From Mesostigma viride (Eukaryota > Streptophyta > Mesostigmatophyceae > Mesostigmatales > Mesostigmataceae), in assembly GCA_009746045.1 (NCBI GenBank), contig RPFO01000246.1, positions 2,702,758-2,766,757 on the forward strand: a stretch of DNA of 64,000 nt, given 5' to 3'. The notes beneath the pieces were generated by a model. It had not been told where the DNA came from and did not search any database. It saw only the letters and a list, made by a program, of their open reading frames with translations. The position numbers and the translations under genes are program-made. The first letter of the stretch is position 1. Every line of letters begins with the position of its first letter. This document shows positions 1 through 14,200 of this stretch, in pieces.

Positions 1-73
1 ATCGCCAGACAGGACTGATGGAAGAGGTTCTCCCTAGCTGGCTGTCCGCGACACTCCCGGAGCTAGTGTATAC

Positions 74-220
74 AGGGGGGGGGGGGTAGCCCCCCCCCAC
101 CCCCCCACCCCCAAAACTGGGGGGGCGGGGGGTAAGGGGTTGGACCCCCCCCCCCCCCCCCAAGAAAATGGGGGGGGGGGGTTAGGGGTTTTTGGATGCA
201 GACCCCCCCCCCCCCCTCCC
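74..220. repeat. Alternating poly-G / poly-C block
   Basis: Runs of 7-17 G alternate with runs of C, separated by short words such as CCAAAACTGG and AGAAAATG. The same words recur in the same orientation at 779-883, so the two blocks look like copies. The small open frames here are proline/glycine homopolymer artefacts. The sequence could form G-quadruplexes, and run lengths may be unreliable in the assembly. Confidence 0.75.
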
Positions 221-225
221 TGAAA

Positions 226-450
226 TATAAATATTTTCCGGGTAAATGGGTATTTTTTATTAACCAATAGCGGAATATCGGTAGGTTAAGAGGTACCACG
301 TATCGACCAGCTGGTTACCCACTGAGGGTAGTGTGATAGGTGAAAGGTTTAGAACGGGAGCATTATGTGACCAGGGGAGCCAAGTGACGCGCGTAAGGTC
401 ACCGTGAGGAATGCAAGTAAACACCCTGTTGCGTCCCAGGTATAAATATT
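226..450 (-). mobile_element. 5'-truncated LINE copy with 10-bp TSD
   Basis: Positions 236-440 match the 3' end of the long LINE at 38966-42950, including the start of its ORF end region and the terminal TTTACCCGG, on the minus strand. The 10-bp direct repeat TATAAATATT flanks it at 226-235 and 441-450. This is a retrotransposed, 5'-truncated copy of about 205 bp. Confidence 0.85.
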
Positions 451-536
451 ACTCCTTTTCCGGGTAAATGGGTATTTTTATTAACCAATAGGAATATCAT
501 TAGGTGAAGAGGTACCACGATAAATATTACTCCTTT
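442..536 (-). mobile_element. 61-bp LINE stub with 17-bp TSD
   Basis: Positions 459-519 match only the last about 60 bp of the same LINE. The 17-bp direct repeat ATAAATATTACTCCTTT lies at 442-458 and 520-536. It shares its target with the larger copy just upstream: the word ATAAATATT occurs three times, as expected if two insertions hit the same AT-rich spot in succession. Confidence 0.85.
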
Positions 537-923
537 CCCCTCCCCTAAACCCTTCTTCCCTTCATCATGATTTGCAGCAACTCAATACGATTCAGTCCAG
601 TCTCTCTTTGTGCCCCTACGTGGCATTTTCGCTTAGTATTCCTTACTTCTCAGAGGCCGCTCCCCCCCCCCGCGCCACTTCCCCTGCGTTTTGCCACCGG
701 AACTACCCGCGCCCCACCGGAACTACCCGCGCCCAAGCAGAGAGTTGTTTTTTAATACACTTAAGGATATATAAATTTTTGGGGGGCCGACCCCCCCCCC
801 CCCCCCCCAAAACTGGGGGGGGGGGGTCGGGGGTCAAGACCCCCCCCACCCCCCCACCCCAGAAAATGCCCCCCCGGGGGGTGGTATACACTAGCTCCGG
901 GAGTGTCGCGGACAGCCAGCTAG

Positions 924-1410
924 TAAGAAAAATTTGCAGGCCTGTGCCCTATGGGAAGACATGCATCGTTGATATCCGTTATACGGGTGTGGCCGTGTGG
1001 GGCACAGAAAGCATGTGTGATGGTCCAGTAAATACAGGTAATCAAAATTGACGATATGAAGAGGAAGGCGACGGACGACACCAACGCAGGTTACCTAATA
1101 TGCCTACATGTGGCCGTCGGAAACAGTAATGCTAGGGCTGTAGCTCAAAACGTTTGGAAGAAAACCTTGCACCGATAGGGAGCGTGATTGACCTGTCCGA
1201 ACTAACCGCCCCGATTGCATGGACCACCGTGTTCAACTGCCGACAGCACCTTAAACTTGAACGCCAGCTCCGCAGTGTAATCGAATGCATGACATTTTCG
1301 GCATTACCCATCTTGCCCATTATACACCTGTTGGGCCGTCGGTAGCGCCATGATTGCGCCTGCTTCCTCCTCAGTAGGTGGCAAGTGTTTTCTTGCTGCC
1401 CGGCATCGTA
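924..1410. other. Region upstream of the lectin-like gene
   Basis: About 490 bp between the inverted-repeat element and the start codon at 1411. Only short unsupported frames on both strands. It should hold the promoter of the downstream gene, but no TATA box or other element stands out. Confidence 0.4.
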
Positions 1411-4820
<3,410 letters not shown>

Positions 4821-4997
4821 ATCTATGTCTATGTCTCCCTCGCCTGCCGCCTGTGCTCATATCAAACCAACGGCAAGTAGATGTGGATGTCTTGATCGCC
4901 CGCCGCCTGTACTCCTATGAAACCAACGGCAAGTAGATGCGTATGTCTCCCGCTCCCGCCGCCTGTGCCTAATTACCATTGAAGCAATGGCAAGTAT

Positions 4998-6181
4998 ACT
5001 TCTACATAGGAGATGAAGTTTGTAAATCGGCTTGGTTGCTAGCTCAAGCGCACCACAAAGTGGGGATCTTGGTTCTGGTCACCGGAACTTGTCGGTTGGA
5101 GGTCGGCGGCAAGTAGCTACTGGCAGCGCATTTGCCCGCTGTGCTGTGCCAGGTAATCAAAGTCTTGCTGTCTCTAGCCGCGTGCACAAAACACGATGGC
5201 GCGCACGATCAGCAACCACGCTCTCCTTTTAAGTATATGCCCTGAGTGTTCCCATCCTGGCAGGCTTATGTTCATCTGATCATTATCTCCTGCTTTGTAT
5301 GGTGGTCTTCTTATTCGATTGGTATGCTCATCCGGTTTGGACCCCACATGTTACATTATAATGCATGGCTGGCATACCAGTGCGGGGCAAGCTCTGCCCA
5401 CCAGAGCAACCCTTTCCAGTTGAAATCAGGGCACCCATCCCTGCCCCAGGGCCTGCACCTGCACCTGTGCCCGGCGTGGGGCCTCGTTTCCCTGACAGCA
5501 AGAAGACAATCAGCGCCAGCCGGAAATTGCGAGGACCGTAACCAAAGGAAATTCCTTGCAAGGGCCGGCTCAGTGGGGGCCTGAGCCTAGGCGTTAATTT
5601 ACAAGGCCTTCATATCAAGGAGACAACCTTCATATGTATAGGATTTGAGAACGAGACTAGACATGCGTATAGATCCATTGCAATTACTAGAGCTTTAGGT
5701 ACGTGTATCAATGATCATTAATTAACGAATTTAATTAATTAATTAATTAATTAATTGATTATTTAATAAGCACGTGACCGCGTCACGTGCACGTGGGTGC
5801 CAATACAGAGTAAAGGATCGAACCTTCTGAAATCCTATATACACAGCGAGGAGGGAGGGCGCCCTAGCTTCTCTCACTGCCGCAAGCTAGTGGGCAGGCC
5901 ACAGAGCGCCCTCTCCACGGCATGGTGCATCATGCCGGTGCGCAACACTGTGGGTACAATAGGACCAGTGCAATACCATAGGTAGGCTGACGCATATACG
6001 CATAAGCTATAGCTTATGCTACAAATGTGAGGTGGGCTCAAGACGTCGGCTAGCTAAGGCGCAAGCTGATGACCACAAGGTGCCAGAGCTAATTGAAGGT
6101 ACTATAACGCTGTGCGCTAATATCGTTTCAAGTGCTGTAATGCCTGAGCTATCCCATCATCGATTGCCCCCAGCTCGACAA
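4998..6181. other. No clear gene; AT-rich repeat near 5718-5766
   Basis: Short frames only. Near 5617 is the word ATCAAGGAGACAACC, shared with repeats at about 9210 and 52814. At 5718-5766 there is a run of TTAA/AATT units. GTGCCAG|GTAATC near 5152 looks like a splice donor but no exon can be attached. Confidence 0.4.
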
Positions 6182-7616
6182 CTAGCTGGAGTGCTCTATC
6201 CCGGGGAAGCCCGAGGGGGCTTCCACAGTTTCTTGTTGACATAAAGGTCCCCGCCCCGGCCGCCAGTACACTTGGGGCTTCTCGGGGTTGGTCTTTTGGC
6301 GGATGTGGTCGGGCCACTGATCGCAGCGTTGCTGCTGCTGGGCTGGCGTCAGGTCGTCGTCAAGCGACCATGCAGGAGGTGTCCACCATGCAGCTTCTTG
6401 CGGCGAGAGAGGAACCGAACTCGGGCTGTGATGTCGCTGAAGGTGAGGACCACTGGCCGGAGGGGGCCCAGCCTTGGCCCGTGGATGGGGCAGGCGGTGG
6501 GCGCCCTGCAGTGCCGCACCTGGCAGCTCCATGCACGCCAAGAGCTGTTTCTTCATCTCGTCGAGAAGAGAGTCGATCTGGCTGGGGTCTCCTCCGGCAG
6601 CATGTCGAAGCGCCTGAGGATGACCCAGCAGCGGCGACGGTCGCGGCCGGTCAGCGGCGCGTGTCTTCCAGCCCCTGGCTGGAGCTTAATTGGTGGTGAT
6701 GGCGGTCGTGGTAGAGGATGCCTGGCTCTTGAGCAGGTCCGCCCAGGAGGAGCGAGTCGAGGGGTCATCGCTAGGGGTGATCGCCCTGCCAGCAGGTTGG
6801 GCGGCGATGGTGGCCGTTCGCTCGGGGATCTCGCGCGGGAACTGCGTGGCCAGGGCGTCTATACCTTGGTAGCAACTGCCTCGATCAAGTTTCACGGTGC
6901 CTTGGCCGACTCGGCCTTCCACCTGGTTAAGGCGCCGGTGGTCACAGTGGCTGTGGCCTCGGAAACTTTGGTGGCAATGTGCTCTTGCGTAGCAGTAAAC
7001 TGAGGCTGGCGAGCTGCTCAGCCATCGGCGCCAGCTGCTACGCCACTGCAGCTCGGATGGAGTCCGTGCTGGGGGAGGTGCCGCTCTGTGGGGATGCTGC
7101 AGCTGCTGTGGCTGCCCGTCTGCGCTCATGCAGGAGGCTCCTGAGGCCAGCCGGTAGCCAATCTGGGTGTCCTGGGCATCGCAGCGCAGGTAGCTGCACA
7201 TGCATGATGACTGCCTCCGGTTCTTGAAGCAGCCATTCCCATTCGGGCTTGCATGGTGACCTTGTCGCCAGGGGTAGGCAGGAAAAGTTCGTCATGGCGG
7301 GCCAGGAACTTGATAACATCGTCACATTGTTCCTCCATGAGCGTAAAGATTTCCAAGATGCAAAAATCCCGCTGGCTGGCGCCGAAGCGGCGGACATCCC
7401 ATTTGGTATGGGAAGTTCGGGTTTTCTTGGGAATGCATGCCGCGACGAATTTGGTGTAGAGCATTGCGTCGAGGGAGGCAGACCGGGGGGGAGAGCTGCG
7501 ATCAGCGCGAAAAGGTTGGCGTCCGCAGGAGTTGATGTCGCACGTGCCGCTGGTGACGGGAATGCCAACGACAGCTGAATTTGTTTGTCAAGGCTGCGTT
7601 TTGGTGGCATTTGCAA
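6182..7616 (-). pseudogene. Decayed coding region, possibly retroelement-derived
   Basis: Protein-like stretches occur on the minus strand in more than one frame: MPPKRSLDKQIQLSL from 7616, a Lys/Asp-rich stretch with FTLMEEQCDDVIKFL at about 7350, KLDRGSCYQGIDALATQF near 6860, QIDSLLDEMKKQLL near 6560, and LTPAQQQQRCDQWPDHI near 6330. They would need frameshifts or introns to join. The terminal PGRGP...Q..VE.P pattern recurs at about 8300-8390, suggesting a dispersed family. A gag-like origin is a guess; no protease, RT or integrase motif is seen. Confidence 0.35.
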
Positions 7617-8717
7617 GATACTGCGTTTAATACAGCTGTAACCGATTATACTAGCAGATGCGTCTTGAAAAGACGCATCTGATGCAAGTAGCCTGACTGA
7701 ATTTGGGGCTCAGACGCAAAAGTTCTGAGCTCCGACGTCAGCCATGTCCGCTCGTGGCTCGTGGCTCGTTAAATGAGCATACCATACAATGATCATAATG
7801 CAGTCCAAAACCAATGAATGATAGAAAGATGTGCAGCAGAGTACACAGTACATACACACCGCGCTTTACAGCTGTAGTAGAAAAGACAAGTTCTGTCGAT
7901 TAATTGATTAATTAAAATTAAGTATAACTCGTACTCCCGTCGGGGAGTCACGGAGCACGGAGTGCTAGCTTTTATAATCCCTGCATGTGCACAACAGGAA
8001 GAAAGGGCAGAGCCCCGGCCCCTTTCTCCTTCATGCCATAGGCATGCCACAGTAGCAATCGGACACGATATACGATCCGGCAAGTTCTGTGGGTGCAATA
8101 TATAAGACCCATGTGAGCGTGGGCAAGTATCCTGATCATAGCCAGGACGTATGAGCATGGTTGTACAAAAGCTAAGCTAAGGCTACGGCTGGTTTTGTGC
8201 CGTGCGTGAGCGGGGCACATGGCTAGGTATGGTGGCTCGGCTGGGCAAACATCAGTACTAGGCATGGCTGCCTTGGCGGCAGTGACTACCATGCAATTGT
8301 TCGAGCTAGGGCTATTCTAGCCCGCGCAGGGGGCGACTCCACATCTTGTGGTTGATCATCAGGTCCCCGCCCCGGCTCTAGTACACCTGTGTCGATGTTG
8401 ATATTGCTGAGCCACGGAGACATCGATAAGCAGGTGGCAACCCTGCCCGTCGTAGTCAAGCACGGTAATGTCGGCGGGGCAGTGGTTGGGTGAGTAGAGG
8501 GCGGCCCCATCCGCGTCCTCGCGCGTGATGGTGCATGGAGTGGGAAAAGACCGACCGAATTACCATGTCACACACCACCCGGAGGAGAATGGTATGGAGA
8601 TAGAGGAACCAGTTCTGGTTCTGCTGGCCGCCACCCATGCGCGCGATGTAGTGCGTCCCAGTAGTGTCCATGCAGAGCAAGCCCGCAGCTGCCGCAGGAC
8701 GCACCCGCCGTGATGAG
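7617..8717. other. Mostly noncoding; second copy of the PGRGP-type tail near 8290-8400
   Basis: GGTCCCCGCCCCGGC occurs at 6247 and again at 8362 on the same strand, and its minus-strand translation repeats the PGRGP pattern. Otherwise no gene is supported. Near 7900 there is a short TTAATTAATTGATT tract. Confidence 0.35.
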
Positions 8718-8932
8718 AGGTTGCGCGGCAAAAAGCTGGTGGCGGAGAGCGATGGCGTAAAGGGCCGGAACCAGCGTGAACAAAGGGCTCATGGGGAGGG
8801 CGCGCAGGAATGCGGACCCCACGCTCCCCTCAAGGGAAACGGAGTGAAGCCAAGCCTTCCCCTGATCGTTCAGGCTCGCATGCATGCAGACCCATGATCC
8901 AGTCGGCACAGTGTAGTATACCCGCGTAGTAG
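8718..8932. repeat. Dispersed repeat, copy 1
   Basis: About 215 bp nearly identical to 55738-55951, with shared words such as AGCTGGTGGCGGAGAGCGAT and GTGTAGTATACCCGCGTAG. The two copies differ by small indels. The minus strand of this copy has an open frame (8568-8951) including PLFTLVPALYAIALRHQLFA; in the other copy the frame is broken. Likely part of an unidentified mobile element. Confidence 0.75.
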
Positions 8933-11015
8933 GTCTTTTGTTGTTTTTCATGAACGCATGCAGAAGACATTATATATATCAAGATTTCTTCTGGGTTATT
9001 CTCCCAGTTATCGGGTTTTTCCTTATGTTGCATGCCTATCTCACCTCCGTAATCTATCATTCTCAATGAATATATATCAAGAAGACAACCATTATATATA
9101 TATATTAAAAATATAATTACTTACTATATATTCATTGAGAATGATAAATTACAAATATACATCAATCATTGAATGGTCTAGATTCTCCCGATTTCTGGCC
9201 TGCGCTGGTTGTCTCCTTGATAGATGATCGAATCATCGTCGAATTAATAATGCATGATGGAGATATGAATGTCCATGCATATCGCTAGTTGGGAAAATGT
9301 AGCGCTGGCTGCCGCGACATGTGGGGCAAGCATGTATGTGTTGTTGCGCTATATGACGCTGCGGGGGGTGCCGCACATGATCATACAAATGAACGAACAA
9401 CGTAATTAACTATGAATGGCTGTTAATAAAAGGAAAAGACAATTCAAGGCTCGAGCTACGATGTTCCGGATTCTCCGGATTTCTGGCCTGTGCTGGTTGT
9501 CTCATTGATTTTCATAAATAAATTTATGAATGTGGAACTATACTATGTATAACAAACTCCCCAACGGGAGCACGAGTTTCATTTATTAATTAACGTATAA
9601 CAAGCGAGGTCACTATTCCTGGACGCTGCTAAGTACTGATTATTTGATTGGCACCAAGCAGCTTCAGGATGTGGAGGTTCTTGAACAGAACTCTCTGAAG
9701 TTAATCTATGTGCAGATTGCGTGGGGCAGAAAACCTCAACTGGAAAAGATGTTGACAAGCTGCTCTGCAGCAATAGCTATTCCCGTGGCACCCACAGCCA
9801 GCAATGCACCGATCATCTGCGACAAGCAGGCATAGCAGTCAAGCACAATAAGCAAACACTTGCCAGAAGGCGCATGAGAGGAATGCTATAAAGCTCACAT
9901 CTAGAGTGCCGGTGTGGAACACCACCAGCACTTACGACACTGACCCAAAGCACAAGATGCCAAATGAAAGACCATCCTTGACCTCAGAAAAAAAGCGACG
10001 GCATAGCTACCGGGATTTCTTTTAGCGGCAAATATAACCGATTGGATCCCGATTAAATAAAAGCCCATTGCAAACCTATATGGAAGCCAAAGGAGGTCAG
10101 AAAACCAGTCAAAAGGCGCTCAGCAATAAGCAAATACAATTTCCTCAGAAGTAGCCGCCACAAGGAGTTCCATGTTGTAGCATCCCAACTCCTGCTTACT
10201 TGTTACGTTAAGATGCAAGCCATTCGAATCTGGAGTGTGCACGCGTGATGCCATATACCAGACTGTACATGACTGGACGTCATAACCTGACACCAGTCTT
10301 TAACTGGGCACTGTGAGTTGGCCCTAGCAATCCGCAACAGCTTGACCATAGCGAGCCGAATGCGTACGCGCATAATTCTGTGCACATCAACCCCCACGCT
10401 TGTCCCACCCAAAGCTTCGGCATTTTTGGTAGAACTCGATGCAGACGCCTGCCGACGCGGTGCCAGTCCATGCACCCTAAATCTGCCCGCCTAGGGTGCA
10501 TTATTTATTATCCATGGAGATAGATAATGCACCCTAAATCTCCTAAATCTGCCCGCCGATGTCCATGTGTGCTCATGTGAGAACACCTCCTCCCAACATC
10601 CCCGTGCAGAGATTTCTGTGCGCTCGCATGTGGTCCACCACGGTAGCCTGCAAGGGTCTGCACCGGTTTGCATGCTAGGACAGCAACCCACAGTAGTGTC
10701 TACAGACCATCACGCAATTAGATGACATCTTCCCCATTCCTCTACCCCCCACCTGCCATAATATCACCCCCCCATGCCACACACTGGGCCTGTTTGGCTG
10801 ATCACCACAGGCGAACCAAATCACAGGCGTATCACATCGTGGGCATCGCCCCGCTGACTCAGGGTGACATGACCCGCCTGCGGAAACCTGGCCATGCTAT
10901 CCATGAGCTGGCAACCTTTATATCCATACCTATAGGGTAGGCCACACCTATCAGGGTAGGTACCAACATAGGGCTACTAGCTATACACGGGTAGGCCATA
11001 TTACTATGAGGGTAC
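8933..11015. other. No supported gene; AT-rich with dispersed repeat ends
   Basis: Contains ATATAT tracts at 9060-9140 and two copies (about 9180-9222 and 9463-9513) of a word including TTTCTGGCCTG and GCTGGTTGTCTC. The reverse complement of this word is at about 52814-52860. Short frames elsewhere lack protein character. Confidence 0.4.
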
Positions 11016-11293
11016 CTATGAAGGTTGTACACGAACCTGCTCCCCCGCCGCAAACCCGACGATTGTAATCCTGTCGCGCACATTGCTCTCCTTGACGAGT
11101 GCCAGGATCGCGTCCAGCATGTCTATGGCCGCCGTCACGTCGTCCACGTCCTGCGGCGGCAACGTGTCCTCATCGGCCCGCAGCTTGAGGGATAGGCCCA
11201 TCTTGAGTTCCAGCAGGTCGGCCTCGTGGCCAACGTTGGCCGCATTGATGGAGCCGCCCGGCCACACCATGAGCGAGAGCAGCACCGCAAACA
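11016..11293 (-). CDS. Membrane protein gene, exon 6 (C-terminus)
   Basis: Acceptor CCCCCCCAG|TGTTT. The phase-1 join to exon 5 gives NML-V-FAVLLSL, which completes one membrane segment across a 13.6-kb intron. A soluble tail of about 80 residues follows, rich in Leu/Asp/Glu (EADLLELKMGLSLKL, AAIDMLDAILALV), probably helical, ending at TAG. Confidence 0.65.
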
Positions 11294-14200
11294 CTGGGGG
11301 GGCCAGGGGGGGCAGCGCATTTGGGTAAGGGCAGGGAGGACCAGAATTGGGGTACCACGGAGGGGAGAGACTTACTCACGAGCACCCATCATCCCCCCCT
11401 ACCACGGAGCGCATCTGACTTACTCAGGGTCACCCATCATCCCCCTACCATGGAGGCATCTGAGAGAGTCAAACATCACCCATCATCCCCCCTGACCACG
11501 CAGCGCATTGCCTTACTCACCCAGCCCCATCATCCCCCCCTACCATTCGCAGCGCATCTGCCTTACCACCCAGCACCCAGCAGGGCCCCCCATGGCGCAG
11601 CGCATCTGCCTTACTCACCACACCCATCATCCCCCCCTACCACGCAGCGCATCTGCCTTACTCACCCATCACCCATCATCCCCCCTACCACGCAGCGCAT
11701 CTGCCTTACTCACCCAGCACCCATCATCCCCCCCTACCACGCAGCGCATCTGCCTTACTCACCCAGCACCCATCATCCCCCCTACCACGCAGCGCATCTG
11801 CCTTACTCACCCAGCACCCATCATCCCCCCTACCACGCAGCGCATCTGCCTTACTCACCCATCACCCATCATCCCCCCTACCACGCAGCGCATCTGCCTT
11901 ACTCACCCATCACCCATCATCCCCCCCTACCACGCAGCGCATCTGCCTTACTCACCCATCACCCATCATCCCCCCCTACCACGCAGCGCATCTGCCTTAC
12001 TCACCCATCACCCATCATCCCCCCCTACCACGCAGCGCATCTGCCTTACTCACCCATCACCCATCATCCCCCCTACCACGCAGCGCATCTGCCTTACTCA
12101 CCCATCACCCATCATCCCCCCCTACCACGCAGCGCATCTGCCTTACTCACCCATCACCCATCATCCCCCCCTACCACGCAGCGCATCTGCCTTACTCACC
12201 CATCACCCATCATCCCCCCTACCACGCAGCGCATCTGCCTTACTCACCCATCACCCATCATCCCCCCCTACCACGCAGCGCATCTGCCTTACTCACCCAT
12301 CACCCATCATCCCCCCCTACCACGCAGCGCATCTGCCTTACTCACCCATCACCCATCATCCCCCCCTACCACGCAGCGCATCTGCCTTACTCACCCATCA
12401 CCCATCATCCCCCCCTACCACGCAGCGCATCTGCCTTACTCACCCATCACCCATCATCCCCCCCTACCACGCAGCGCATCTGCCTTACTCACCCATCACC
12501 CATCATCCCCCCTACCACGCAGCGCATCTGCCTTACTCACCCATCACCCATCATCCCCCCTACCACGCAGCGCATCTGCCTTACTCACCCATCACCCATC
12601 ATCCCCCCTACCACGCAGCGCATCTGCCTTACTCACCCATCACCCATCATCCCCCCCTACCACGCAGCGCATCTGCCTTACTCACCCATCACCCATCATC
12701 CCCCCCTACCACGCAGCGCATCTGCCTTACTCACCCATCACCCATCATCCCCCCCTACCACGCAGCGCATCTGCCTTACTCACCCATCACCCATCATCCC
12801 CCCTACCACGCAGCGCATCTGCCTTACTCACCCATCACCCATCATCCCCCCCTACCACGCAGCGCATCTGCCTTACTCACCCATCACCCATCATCCCCCC
12901 CTACCACGCAGCGCATCTGCCTTACTCACCCATCACCCATCATCCCCCCCTACCACGCAGCGCATCTGCCTTACTCACCCATCACCCATCATCCCCCCCT
13001 ACCACGCAGCGCATCTGCCTTACTCACCCATCACCCATCATCCCCCCCTACCACGCAGCGCATCTGCCTTACTCACCCATCACCCATCATCCCCCCCTAC
13101 CACGCAGCGCATCTGCCTTACTCACCCATCACCCATCATCCCCCCCTACCACGCAGCGCATCTGCCTTACTCACCCATCACCCATCATCCCCCCTACCAC
13201 GCAGCGCATCTGCCTTACTCACCCATCACCCATCATCCCCCCCTACCACGCAGCGCATCTGCCTTACTCACCCATCACCCATCATCCCCCCCTACCACGC
13301 AGCGCATCTGCCTTACTCACCCATCACCCATCATCCCCCCCTACCACGCAGCGCATCTGCCTTACTCACCCATCACCCATCATCCCCCCCTACCACGCAG
13401 CGCATCTGCCTTACTCACCCATCACCCATCATCCCCCCCTACCACGCAGCGCATCTGCCTTACTCACCCATCACCCATCATCCCCCCCTACCACGCAGCG
13501 CATCTGCCTTACTCACCCATCACCCATCATCCCCCCCTACCACGCAGCGCATCTGCCTTACTCACCCATCACCCATCATCCCCCCCTACCACGCAGCGCA
13601 TCTGCCTTACTCACCCATCACCCATCATCCCCCCTACCACGCAGCGCATCTGCCTTACTCACCCATCACCCATCATCCCCCCTACCACGCAGCGCATCTG
13701 CCTTACTCACCCATCACCCATCATCCCCCCCTACCACGCAGCGCATCTGCCTTACTCACCCATCACCCATCATCCCCCCCTACCACGCAGCGCATCTGCC
13801 TTACTCACCCATCACCCATCATCCCCCCCTACCACGCAGCGCATCTGCCTTACTCACCCATCACCCATCATCCCCCCCTACCACGCAGCGCATCTGCCTT
13901 ACTCACCCATCACCCATCATCCCCCCCTACCACGCAGCGCATCTGCCTTACTCACCCATCACCCATCATCCCCCCCTACCACGCAGCGCATCTGCCTTAC
14001 TCACCCATCACCCATCATCCCCCCCTACCACGCAGCGCATCTGCCTTACTCACCCATCACCCATCATCCCCCCCTACCACGCAGCGCATCTGCCTTACTC
14101 ACCCATCACCCATCATCCCCCCCTACCACGCAGCGCATCTGCCTTACTCACCCATCACCCATCATCCCCCCCTACCACGCAGCGCATCTGCCTTACTCAC

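Larger units (their letters stand above)
34..923. mobile_element. 890-bp element with perfect 40-bp terminal inverted repeats
   Basis: Positions 34-73 and 884-923 are exact reverse complements over 40 bp, starting CTAGCTGGCTGTCC. Inside are two G/C homopolymer blocks (about 74-220 and 779-883) and two truncated LINE copies with their own TSDs. No transposase frame is seen, so this is a non-autonomous DNA element or a foldback structure. A clear TSD outside the inverted repeats is not visible. The family is not recognised. Confidence 0.7.
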
